Of a stretch of 9,173 nucleotides of DNA, positions 1-6,320 are shown piece after piece; positions within the stretch are counted from its first letter, which is position 1, and each line of letters opens with the position of its first letter. The stretch spans positions 3,445-12,617 of the forward strand of contig CAJUQF010000050.1 of NCBI GenBank assembly GCA_910588315.1. Direction: 5' to 3'. Under the pieces are notes generated by a model, which saw only the letters and a list, made by a program, of their open reading frames with translations, made no database searches and was not told where the DNA came from. Source of the stretch: an uncultured Christensenellaceae bacterium. GTDB lineage: Bacteria > Bacillota > Clostridia > Christensenellales > Pumilibacteraceae. Position numbers and translations under genes: made by a program.

Positions 1-1122
1 TTCAACCGATTGCCAATCTACACCTTTTTCAAACCGTGCGGATGAGTCCGAACGCAATCCTATTTTTCGTGACGAACGACGGATATTACTTCTCTCGAAC
101 CTTGCGGCTTCCAAAAACACTTCGTTCGTGTCGGGAAATATACTTGTATATTCACCGCCCATAATGCCGGCAATCGCGAGCGGTTTGGCGGTATCTGCAA
201 TAACAAGAACATTATCTACGTCATACTTTTTGCCGTCGAGCGCCGTGACTGTTTCTCCCTGAGTACCTTTACGCACAACTATTTTGCCGCTTATCGTGCG
301 ACGATCGAACGCATGCAACGGCTGACCCATTTCCAAAAGAACGTAATTTGTTATATCGACTATATTATTTATAGGTCGTATTCCGCACATTCTCAACCTA
401 TCGCGCATCCATTTGGGCGATTTATCTATCTTAACATCGCGAACGATTCGTCCGATGTACCGACTGCAAAGCGATTTCTCGGCGATTTCCACCGGAGGAA
501 GTTCCGCAATCCCGTATGTTTTGTATTTTAAATCGGGCATCTTGAACTTTCTATCCAATATTACGGATACTTCACGTGCGAGATTTACTATAGCTTGACA
601 ATCCGGTCTGTTGGCGGTGATGGAAACATCCAAGACCGTATCATCGATACCGAGCGTCTTCATGATATTCTCGCCCACAGCGCTGTTATTCGGCAATATT
701 AAAATACCGTCTACACTCGCACCGTCGATCACGTCGTCATCGACGCACAGTTCTTTTCCGGAGCAAAGCATGCCGGAACTCTGTACTCCGCGCAGGATAG
801 CGCCGTCGATTTTCTTTCCGCCTGGCAACGTCGCTCCTACGGTAGCGACAGGTACGAAATCGCCTTTTTCTACATTTTGCGCTCCCGTAACAATCTGAAC
901 CGATTGCGTTCCGATATCTATTTGACATATCCAAAGTTTTTCGGAGTTTTCATGTCTGACTATATCCGTAACTTGTCCTACGACCACACCGTCGATATCT
1001 GTGCGCGGCTTGATTATTTCTTCCACTTCGAAACCGACCGAAAGCAATTTATCGGCAAGCTCCTGCGGCGTTATACCCGTTATATCTACATAATCATTTA
1101 ACCAGCTAAGCGGCAATTTCAT
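1..1122 (-). CDS. pheT: Phenylalanyl-tRNA synthetase beta subunit, partial (C-terminus beyond window edge)
   Basis: PheT is the large subunit of the cytoplasmic alpha2beta2 synthetase that charges tRNA-Phe; it carries the tRNA-binding and editing modules. The frame is open without a stop from the ATG at 1122 to base 1, giving 374 codons of a family usually near 800. It begins MKLPLSWLNDYVDITG, the usual PheT start. An OB-fold tRNA-binding domain spans roughly residues 40-148 (VVVGQV, VTGAQN, LRGVQSSGMLCS). A B3/B4 domain begins near 205 (NNIVDITNYVLLEMGQPLHAFD, and an AIAGIMGG motif) and approaches LRSDSSARFEKG at the edge. These are PheT hallmarks. The Shine-Dalgarno AGGAGG overlaps the pheS stop, with 9 nt between stop and ATG, so the two genes are probably translationally coupled. 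No lesion is visible, in contrast to pheS. Control is expected from the T-box upstream of pheS. Confidence 0.97.
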   Translation of the reverse strand, partial: MKLPLSWLNDYVDITGITPQELADKLLSVGFEVEEIIKPRTDIDGVVVGQVTDIVRHENSEKLWICQIDIGTQSVQIVTGAQNVEKGDFVPVATVGATLPGGKKIDGAILRGVQSSGMLCSGKELCVDDDVIDGASVDGILILPNNSAVGENIMKTLGIDDTVLDVSITANRPDCQAIVNLAREVSVILDRKFKMPDLKYKTYGIAELPPVEIAEKSLCSRYIGRIVRDVKIDKSPKWMRDRLRMCGIRPINNIVDITNYVLLEMGQPLHAFDRRTISGKIVVRKGTQGETVTALDGKKYDVDNVLVIADTAKPLAIAGIMGGEYTSIFPDTNEVFLEAARFERSNIRRSSRKIGLRSDSSARFEKGVDWQSVE

Positions 1123-1131
1123 AATAACCTC

Positions 1132-2060
1132 CTACTTGAACAAGTGCAGAAAGCGCACGTCGTTTTCCCACAACAGTTTGATATCGTTTATGGCACATAA
1201 AATCATTGTGATCCGATCAAGTCCCATTCCGAATGCAAATCCGTTATATTCGTCAGGATCGATCCCGCAATTTCGCAAAACTTTACGGTTGACCATACCC
1301 GCTCCGAGTATCTCGATCCAGCCGGTATTTTTGCAAACGCGGCAACCGTCGCCGTGACAATTAAAGCACGAAACGTCGACCTCTACGCTCGGCTCCGTAA
1401 ACGGGAAATAACTCGGACGGAATCTTACTTTGGTTTGTTCACCGAAAATGAATGTGTGGAGTCGTCATCGTTTCTGTACACCCTGCCGGGACAAATCATT
1501 TTGATAGGCGGCTTATATTTTTCCATTAAACGGATCTGTCCCGCCGAAGTCTGAGTACGCAAAAGCATATTATCGTTTATGAAAAACGTATCTTGCATAT
1601 CGCGCGCCGGATGATCGAGCGGCACGTTAAGCGCCTGAAAATTATAATAATCCGTTTCAATCTCGGGACTGTCGTAAACTATATATCCGTTGCCGACGAA
1701 ATAATCCGTAAGCCGTTTTTTTACTTGATTAAGCGGGTGCATAGAGCCGACGGCATGGCCGCATTTGTCAATCGATAAATCTATCGTCTGCGAGTTTATG
1801 GACCGCTCTATCGACATGCGATGAAGTTCTTTTTCCTTTTCATCGCACGCCGCGACAAGCTCGACACGCAGATCGTTTATCTCCTTGCCTGCCTGCGGTT
1901 TCTTGTCGGGAGGAAGGTCTTTTAAAGATTTCATGAGTCCCGTCAACACACCCGATTTACCGAAAATCTGCGATTTGAATTCGGCAAAATCCCTCTCGGT
2001 CTTTGCCTGCAGATTTTCAAGCTTTTTCAGTAATTCTTCTCTGATTTCTTTAAGATTCAT
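1132..2060 (-). pseudogene. pheS: Phenylalanyl-tRNA synthetase alpha subunit, disrupted by an internal out-of-frame deletion
   Basis: PheS is the catalytic class II subunit pairing with PheT. The ATG at 2060 follows GGAGG. Residues 1-80 form the usual N-terminal coiled-coil arm; HPLNQV, EIETDYYNFQALN, HPARDMQDTF, RTQTS and PGRVYRNDDDSTHS follow normally to about residue 204. The frame then reads seven aberrant residues to a TAA at 1425-1427. One frame over, PheS resumes from FGEQTKVRFRPSYFPFTEPS through the Cys-rich CFNCHGDGCRVCKNTGW, GAGMV and GFAFGMGLDRITM to a TAG at 1132-1134. Compared with my recollection of B. subtilis PheS (344 aa), about 31 residues between THS and FGE are absent. They include the HQ-x-EG segment whose Gln and Glu contact phenylalanine in the Thermus thermophilus enzyme. 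The visible pieces sum to about 308 codons. The lesion may be an assembly or sequencing error. Identity is certain; real inactivation is not. Confidence 0.9.
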
Positions 2061-2080
2061 ATTACCTCCGAATTAAATAT

Positions 2081-2118
2081 AAAAAACCCCGACAACACAA
2101 AAAATGTGTCGATCGGGG
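2081..2118 (-). terminator. Regulated intrinsic terminator of the pheST T-box
   Basis: CCCCGA (2118-2113) pairs with UCGGGG (2092-2087), and CGACACA pairs with UGUGUUG inside it, followed by a run of six U (2086-2081). The 5' strand CCCCG is shared with the antiterminator, so the two structures exclude each other. The element ends 20 nt before the pheS start codon. Confidence 0.95.
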
Positions 2119-2305
2119 CGTGTTTAAACGCGGTACCACCCGAATTTAGGCTCATTTTGCACGTAACGCGGCTACGCCGTCGCTTATCATTTCTTTCGGC
2201 GACAGTGCTTGTGCGGTGAATATTCTTTACGCGCGCCGTCTCTCAGCCATGGACGGCTCTCTGTTTTTGCGCTTTTCTTTTGCCGCACTCAAACGCATCT
2301 TTATT
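2081..2305 (-). ncRNA. T-box leader (tRNA-Phe-sensing riboswitch) of pheST
   Basis: The conserved T-box sequence CGGGTGGTACCGCG lies at 2142-2129 on the minus strand. The antiterminator is complete: CGGG (2142-2139) pairs with CCCG (2117-2114), the 7-nt bulge UGGUACC (2138-2132) offers UGG to the uncharged tRNA acceptor end, and GCGU (2131-2128) pairs with ACGC (2121-2118) around a 6-nt loop. The stem I base is GUGCGG (2288-2283) with CCGCAC (2216-2211). The distal arm includes GCCGUC and GACGGC flanking a loop after AGAGAG. The specifier codon is UUC at 2220-2218, within GAAUAUUCAC, which fits phenylalanine and the downstream genes. GUCGC and GCGAC form a probable stem III. Uncharged tRNA-Phe would favour antitermination and pheST expression. 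The 5' end is estimated from the promoter. This leader fills the 300-nt gap between yunB and pheS. Confidence 0.95.
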
Positions 2306-2311
2306 AAATAC

Positions 2312-2340
2312 ATTTTAGCATATGGAAAGAAGAAAAGCAA
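2312..2340 (-). promoter_or_regulatory. Probable sigma-A promoter of the pheST T-box transcript
   Basis: The -35 hexamer TTGCTT (2340-2335) is followed after 17 nt by the -10 hexamer TAAAAT (2317-2312). Transcription would start near 2305, just upstream of T-box stem I. The -35 begins only 20 nt after the yunB stop codon. The -35 is a modest match; spacing and position give the main support. Confidence 0.65.
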
Positions 2341-2360
2341 TCGATTTGACAAAGATTTTT

Positions 2361-3038
2361 TTACTTTACAACGAGATCGAGCATATCGCCGACGGATGTC
2401 GATTGAAGATATGTAGGCGGAACTTCTCCTACTATTACCGTTTCGCCCATCAAAACCTGTGCGGAAGTTTTAAGCGTAGACGGAAGTCCCGGAACGGCGA
2501 CGGCAATATCGCCCGTAATATTAAAATAAAGTCTATGTACGGTTTGATTTATACCGGCTGATGAAAATACCGACATGATCTGAGTTCGCGTGGAACCGAC
2601 AAGATATATTTTAACATTTATATCGGGACCGAGTCCCGTAAACATCGCCACGCCGCTCAGCGAGCCTATAGGTATTTTGATCCCGTTGTTTCCTATGTTG
2701 TTTATATACTTTTGCGCCGTAAGCGTTATCTTTTGCGCCAACACGCTTATAGAGTCGCCGTCTATGTCCACGCTCTTGATATTATGTTTTTCATCACGTT
2801 CTATCGTAATATATTCGGTGTCGGTATTCTCCGCCATAACGTCGATCACGGCTTGACTTACAGCGTCCGATGTGAGCGAACGTATTCGTTCGCGCGACAG
2901 CGTCAATATCATTGGCGTTACATTATACTTGACGAATATGCAACATGCCGCTATCAATGCCGCTATAATCAAAAGCGCAATAAACAATATCTTTCGTTTA
3001 CTGCGCTTGCGTTTAAACCTTTTGCAAGTCTTTTTCAC
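2361..3038 (-). CDS. yunB: Sporulation protein YunB
   Basis: A 225-residue membrane-anchored protein of the YunB family, a sporulation protein of poorly defined biochemical role. In B. subtilis it belongs to the mother-cell sigma-E regulon. The N-terminus is strongly basic (residues 2-16, many Lys/Arg), followed by one hydrophobic segment at about 17-36 and an extracytoplasmic domain. Family signatures are IPIGSLSG, a GPDINVKIYLVGSTRT segment, SAGINQTVHRLYFNITGDIAV and GETVIVGEVPPTYL near the C-terminus. The start is a GTG at 3038; a TAA lies in frame 21 nt upstream and no other plausible start exists, but I see no Shine-Dalgarno sequence. The gene lies 41 nt downstream of spoVAE with no terminator between them, so read-through from the forespore spoVA operon is possible. 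No terminator follows it either. Confidence 0.93.
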   Translation of the reverse strand: MKKTCKRFKRKRSKRKILFIALLIIAALIAACCIFVKYNVTPMILTLSRERIRSLTSDAVSQAVIDVMAENTDTEYITIERDEKHNIKSVDIDGDSISVLAQKITLTAQKYINNIGNNGIKIPIGSLSGVAMFTGLGPDINVKIYLVGSTRTQIMSVFSSAGINQTVHRLYFNITGDIAVAVPGLPSTLKTSAQVLMGETVIVGEVPPTYLQSTSVGDMLDLVVK

Positions 3039-3079
3039 AAAATATATATATGCATATTAACGTAATTAAGATACCAAAA

Positions 3080-3454
3080 TCACTTTGCCCGCGCACTGAA
3101 TAATAACGTTACTATATAGCTCATAACAACGGCTACGCCTACCCCGTACGCCGTTCGTATCAAGCCGCCGGCAAACGCACCTATAAACCCCACCTGCTTT
3201 GCCATTTGTATAGACCCTTTTGCGAGCGACGCACCGAAACCTACGATCGGAACGCTTATGCCGGCTTGACAGACTTTGAATATATAGTCGTAGACGCCTA
3301 TTCCTTCCAATACGATCCCGCCTATAAGGAATATTACGAGAATACGCGCAGGAGTCAGTTTGGTGCGTACGATCAAAAGTTCGGCAAGCGCGCACAACCC
3401 GCCACCGACTGCAAATACTATGGCATAAGTGCCGATGTTTTTCCAAATTTCCAT
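3080..3454 (-). CDS. spoVAE: Stage V sporulation protein AE (SpoVAEB type)
   Basis: A small integral membrane protein of 124 residues; B. subtilis SpoVAEB is about 116. It is mostly hydrophobic, with segments at roughly 7-30, 36-55, 62-80 and 88-118, and carries the family motifs LTPARILVIFLIGGIVLEG and VGFGASLAKG. With SpoVAC and SpoVAD it forms the core of the complex that moves Ca-dipicolinate into the forespore during sporulation and out during germination. The ATG at 3454 is preceded by GGGAG with good spacing. It is 17 nt downstream of spoVAD, clearly in the same operon. The end TGA is 41 nt before yunB. Confidence 0.95.
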   Translation of the reverse strand: MEIWKNIGTYAIVFAVGGGLCALAELLIVRTKLTPARILVIFLIGGIVLEGIGVYDYIFKVCQAGISVPIVGFGASLAKGSIQMAKQVGFIGAFAGGLIRTAYGVGVAVVMSYIVTLLFSARAK

Positions 3455-3471
3455 ATTTACACTCCCTTAAT

Positions 3472-4575
3472 TCAATTAAACGGACTTTCGACGACGACGG
3501 CATGAGATATGCAAGGTATCGTCTCGCCCTGATAACAACTCTGCGTACTCATAAGCGCCCCCGTAGCAAGGTAAGCGACACGTTTGTATTCTCCGCTTAT
3601 GAGTTTGTCATAAATAAAAGAATTGAATATCGTTGCCGAGCACGCGCAACCACTGCCGCCTTGATAACACTTTTGCTCGACGTCGTATATTATATTACCG
3701 CAATCGATATAGTTCTGACCGAGTCGAAACCCACGTTTTCGCATAAGATCGCGCAGTATATCCGATCCGAGTTTGCCGAGATCCCCTGTTATTATCAGAT
3801 CGAAATCGTTCGGAGCAAAACCGGACTGGGTAAACAACGTATACATTGTATCCATCGCCGCAGGAGCCATCGCCGCACCCATATTATTCAAATCGTTGAT
3901 ACCGTAATCGGTTATCAATCCGGGAATAGCCATAACGATTTTCGGAAACCTTACCGATTCGTCCGTATTCTTTGAAACGACAGATGCCGCTGCGCCCGTC
4001 ACTGTCCATTGCGCATACGGCGGACGTTGGCACCCATATTCCAAAGGGTATCGAAACTGTCGTTCCGCAGTAGCAAAATGACTTGATGCGGCACAGATAA
4101 TATTGGAAAAATATCCGCTGTCTACGAGCGCCGCAGACATCATCAAACCTTCCGTCATAGTTGAACATGCGCCGTAAATACCGATATGCGGCACTCCTAT
4201 GTCGCGGGCAGCGTAACTCGATGTCGTCATTTGATTGAGAAGATCGCCGGATATCATCACGTCGATATCCTCTATATCCAATCGCGCATCGCGCACGGCG
4301 CCGCGCACAGCCGTATCGAGCATGCGTATTTCGGCTCGCTCGAATGTTTTTTCGCCCATTTTATCGTCAGTTTCGCATTTTTGAAAATACTTGCCTACGG
4401 GTCCCTTTGTCTCTTTTTCACCGACAACGCTCATTCTACCCGTAATTCTCGGCATATTGTAAAAACGCATTATTCTCGGACGTTTGGAAAAGCCCGTCGG
4501 TTTCGGTAATTCCGTTTCGTTTTTCGCCGAAATCGCCTCCGGCAAACTTCTTATTGATTTCTTGAAAATCGACAT
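3472..4575 (-). CDS. spoVAD: Stage V sporulation protein AD, dipicolinate-binding thiolase-fold protein
   Basis: SpoVAD is a soluble thiolase-fold protein of the spoVA complex that binds dipicolinic acid. Family features are GYFSNIICAASSHFATAERQ (about 154-173), GACSTM with Cys137, PPYAQWTVTGAAA (185-197), ITDYGINDLNNMGAAMAPAA (221-240), TGDLGKLGSDI (263-273) and QGGSGCACSA (305-314). The length is 367, against about 338 in B. subtilis; the extra part is an N-terminal extension of about 30 residues (basic and polar, ending near KRPR at 31-34). The ATG at 4575 is 1 nt after the spoVAC stop and has GGGA 9 nt upstream, which supports this start over the internal Met codons at 36 and 41. Enzymatic thiolase activity is not expected. 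Translational coupling to spoVAC is likely. Confidence 0.97.
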   Translation of the reverse strand: MSIFKKSIRSLPEAISAKNETELPKPTGFSKRPRIMRFYNMPRITGRMSVVGEKETKGPVGKYFQKCETDDKMGEKTFERAEIRMLDTAVRGAVRDARLDIEDIDVMISGDLLNQMTTSSYAARDIGVPHIGIYGACSTMTEGLMMSAALVDSGYFSNIICAASSHFATAERQFRYPLEYGCQRPPYAQWTVTGAAASVVSKNTDESVRFPKIVMAIPGLITDYGINDLNNMGAAMAPAAMDTMYTLFTQSGFAPNDFDLIITGDLGKLGSDILRDLMRKRGFRLGQNYIDCGNIIYDVEQKCYQGGSGCACSATIFNSFIYDKLISGEYKRVAYLATGALMSTQSCYQGETIPCISHAVVVESPFN

Positions 4576-4576
4576 A

Positions 4577-5047
4577 CTATATTCCCAATATCCACAAGTT
4601 TAAAAGTCCAGCGACAGTTGACCAAACAATGCCGTTGACTACTACAGGTCCGACTACAGAGAACAGCTTGACGCTTGTTCCGAAAATCAGACCTTCCGTC
4701 TTGAATTCCATCGATGCGCTTGCCATGGCATTTGCAAAACCCGTTATAGGTAAAAACGAACCTGCGCCGCCCTGCCTGGCAATAACATCGAAAAACCCCA
4801 ATCCGGTAAATAATATCGCAACTGTGACAAGGATCATAGCCGTTATATTACCGACCATTTCCGTAGAAAGCGACGGCGCGATAAGTTTTGCTATATCACC
4901 TATACCTTGTCCTATAATGCAAGTTATACCGCCTATTACAAAGCTATGGAACAAAGCCTTGAATATATTTGTTTTAGGTGTGATCGTATCTACATACTCG
5001 TTATAAAGTGCATTGCGCGCCTTAATTGAATTTGTATTTTCGGACAT
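4577..5047 (-). CDS. spoVAC: Stage V sporulation protein AC
   Basis: A polytopic membrane protein of 156 residues (about 150 in B. subtilis) and the mechanosensitive-channel-like component of the spoVA dipicolinate transport complex in the spore inner membrane. Hydrophobic segments lie at about 31-52, 65-88 and 128-154. The family core includes ALFHSFVIGGITCIIGQGI, GFFDVIARQGGAGSFLPITGFANAMASAS and EGLIFGTSVKLFSVVGPV. The ATG at 5047 follows AAGGAG at good spacing. It is the first recognised gene of a spoVAC-AD-AE operon, with a sigma-G-like promoter at 5190-5161. The spoVAA and spoVAB genes that precede spoVAC in B. subtilis are absent here. Confidence 0.97.
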   Translation of the reverse strand: MSENTNSIKARNALYNEYVDTITPKTNIFKALFHSFVIGGITCIIGQGIGDIAKLIAPSLSTEMVGNITAMILVTVAILFTGLGFFDVIARQGGAGSFLPITGFANAMASASMEFKTEGLIFGTSVKLFSVVGPVVVNGIVWSTVAGLLNLWILGI

Positions 5048-5056
5048 AATATCTCC

Positions 5057-5155
5057 TTACCGTCTGACTTCGTGCGGTTCGACCGGATTTACCCATTGTT
5101 CTCGTTCGGTAACATCCACAAGCCCTTCGCCGCTGTGTATCTTAATACTTTTCAT
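5057..5155 (-). CDS. Possible small ORF (32 aa) immediately upstream of spoVAC
   Basis: An open frame encodes 32 residues starting MKSIKIHSGEG and ending EPHEVRR. Its TAA (5059-5057) touches the spoVAC Shine-Dalgarno (TAAGGAG) and lies 9 nt before the spoVAC ATG, a spacing typical of translational coupling. The peptide is hydrophilic, with no membrane segment or motif I recognise. The frame can be extended to an ATG at 5191 (44 aa) or 5215 (52 aa), but these overlap the predicted promoter and terminator. The ATG at 5155 has no Shine-Dalgarno and falls almost at the predicted transcription start, so it would be leaderless. It may simply be the spoVA 5' leader. Confidence 0.3.
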   Translation of the reverse strand: MKSIKIHSGEGLVDVTEREQWVNPVEPHEVRR

Positions 5156-5160
5156 ATAGA

Positions 5161-5190
5161 TAATTTGCGTTAATCTTATTTTATTATTCA
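5161..5190 (-). promoter_or_regulatory. Putative sigma-G-type promoter of the spoVA operon
   Basis: TGAATA (5190-5185) matches the forespore sigma -35 and is followed after 17 nt by CAAATTA (5167-5161), one base from the CATnnTA -10 consensus. The B. subtilis spoVA operon is sigma-G dependent, which fits. Transcription would begin near 5154, leaving a leader of about 107 nt before spoVAC. Assigned by eye; sigma-F could recognise a similar site. Confidence 0.5.
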
Positions 5191-5199
5191 TAGCGGCAC

Positions 5200-5225
5200 A
5201 AAAAAGCACGGACATTATTCCGCGC
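5200..5225 (-). terminator. Intrinsic terminator after the terpenoid-fold gene
   Basis: GCGCGGA (5225-5219) pairs with TCCGTGC (5212-5206) as a 7-bp stem with one G-U, around a 6-nt loop, followed by six T (5205-5200). It lies 26 nt after the stop of the gene at 5252-6166 and just upstream of the spoVA promoter, so it separates the two units. Confidence 0.8.
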
Positions 5226-5251
5226 TCGAAAATTGTATTAAGTTAATTTCA

Positions 5252-6166
5252 TTACAATTCATTCAATGCCTTTAAATACAGCATATTCATGCGTACTATA
5301 TGAGCTTTCCACCAATTTTCAGCTACATAATATTCTTTAAAATCATTATACCAAAGCCACGTAACCGGATATGAGCCGTCGTCCAGTTGTCGTTTAATAA
5401 TCATATCGCCTTCTTTTTTACAGAAATCCGGATCGACTATATCAAACACCGCTTTATTCTTATTAAAGAAAAACGATGGCATACATACATATTCTTTATA
5501 CCATTTTTCCGTATCGGTACATACGGCTTTTTCGATCATATCATATAATATCGATCCGAATTTCGATAAATCGAACAAATCAAATCCGTCTATAGTCTTA
5601 CAATACTCGTACATTTCAAGCATGACTGCAAGAGTGTGCATTTCGCCGCACGGACTGTCGATAAATTCACGTGCGGACAGTTTTATAATATCTACGGCTT
5701 TTTTATAAAGCGCACTGCCTTTTTCCGCGTATTTTAGAGCAAATCCCGCAAGACTTACCGTAGGATTGTCACTTGTTTCACCTCGTCCATTTTTACATCC
5801 CCACCAAACCGCATGCGGATAATCATTATTGCTTTCGATCGTATTATACCACTTTCCGTTTTCGAAATCTTTGCCACTATCCAAATATTCGATGATTTTT
5901 TCAATAACGATTTCGTTTCGATCGATACATATTTCATTTAATATTTGTATAGCTTTCCAAGTCGCTATCGGCGATGAATTTATATTCCAGAAATCCGGTT
6001 CTATCGCATGACCGAAACCTCCGTCTTGATTTTGATAAAACGATAAAATTTCGACCACATCATTGCGGCTGCCGTTTTCGAACTCGTAACGCCATAAAGC
6101 AAGGTCGAGCGGTCTTGCATTTCTATAAATGAATTCGCGAGACTTTCTAAAAACTTTTTCCGTCAT
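5252..6166 (-). CDS. Uncharacterised prenyltransferase/squalene-cyclase repeat-like protein
   Basis: A 304-residue soluble protein with no signal peptide. It resembles Firmicutes hypothetical proteins with an alpha/alpha-toroid (terpenoid cyclase/prenyltransferase) fold. The N-terminal block REFIYRNARPLDLALWRYEF (10-29) is followed by YQNQDGGFGHAIEPD (44-58), a QW-like motif. A second QW-like stretch is RQLDDGSYPVTWLWY (259-273), and NWWKAHIVRMNMLYLKAL closes the protein. It is rich in Trp and Tyr. I see no DxDD or DDxxD motif of terpene cyclases, so enzymatic function is not supported. The gene lies between sigF and spoVAC, which are directly linked in B. subtilis as spoIIA-spoVA, and has its own sigma-A promoter and terminator. 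GC counts on four 60-base lines were 18-26 of 60, against 26-39 on three lines in spoVAD and rny. Only a weak TAGG precedes the ATG. Acquisition by insertion is my inference. Confidence 0.85.
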   Translation of the reverse strand: MTEKVFRKSREFIYRNARPLDLALWRYEFENGSRNDVVEILSFYQNQDGGFGHAIEPDFWNINSSPIATWKAIQILNEICIDRNEIVIEKIIEYLDSGKDFENGKWYNTIESNNDYPHAVWWGCKNGRGETSDNPTVSLAGFALKYAEKGSALYKKAVDIIKLSAREFIDSPCGEMHTLAVMLEMYEYCKTIDGFDLFDLSKFGSILYDMIEKAVCTDTEKWYKEYVCMPSFFFNKNKAVFDIVDPDFCKKEGDMIIKRQLDDGSYPVTWLWYNDFKEYYVAENWWKAHIVRMNMLYLKALNEL

Positions 6167-6227
6167 TGTACGCCTACCGAAAATAAATGGATTCTATCTA
6201 TTACCGACCGCCCGAACATAAACTCTT

Positions 6228-6259
6228 ATTACAAATATATTCCCCGCATTTTTTGTAAT
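6228..6259 (-). repeat. 8-bp perfect inverted repeat in the leader of the terpenoid-fold gene
   Basis: ATTACAAA (6259-6252) and TTTGTAAT (6235-6228) are perfect inverted arms separated by 16 nt that include a GCGGGG core. It could be an RNA hairpin or a protein-binding site in the roughly 150-nt leader. The arms are AT-rich, so chance is possible. Confidence 0.4.
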
Positions 6260-6272
6260 GAAACTTTCGTCG

Positions 6273-6287
6273 CGACAGTTACCGTCG
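6273..6287. promoter_or_regulatory. Candidate operator: 15-bp near-palindrome downstream of the sigma-A promoter
   Basis: CGACGGTAACTGTCG on the minus strand has arms CGAC-n-GT and AC-n-GTCG around a central base. It lies about 27-41 nt downstream of the expected transcription start at about 6314, a position where a bound repressor could block transcription. The adjoining GTCGCGAC is a second, overlapping palindrome. No regulator is identified. Confidence 0.35.
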
Positions 6288-6320
6288 TAATTTCGAGATA
6301 AAATACACAGATTATAAAAT

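Noticed and set aside
1425..1460. Programmed frameshift in pheS
   Set aside because: A frameshift alone would not explain the absence of about 31 conserved residues at the same point, and I see no clear slippery site or stimulatory structure.
3041..3060. AT-rich alternating tract with ATATGCATAT palindrome before yunB as a promoter or operator
   Set aside because: Low-complexity sequence; the match to sigma-E -10/-35 elements was poor at correct spacing.
3502..3975. 157-codon plus-strand frame inside spoVAD
   Set aside because: Antisense to an intact SpoVAD with conserved motifs; no ribosome-binding site or family resemblance.
5057..5215. 52-residue version of the small ORF before spoVAC
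   Set aside because: Its ATG at 5215 lies in the loop of the intrinsic terminator and upstream of the predicted spoVA promoter, so it would not be on the spoVA transcript.
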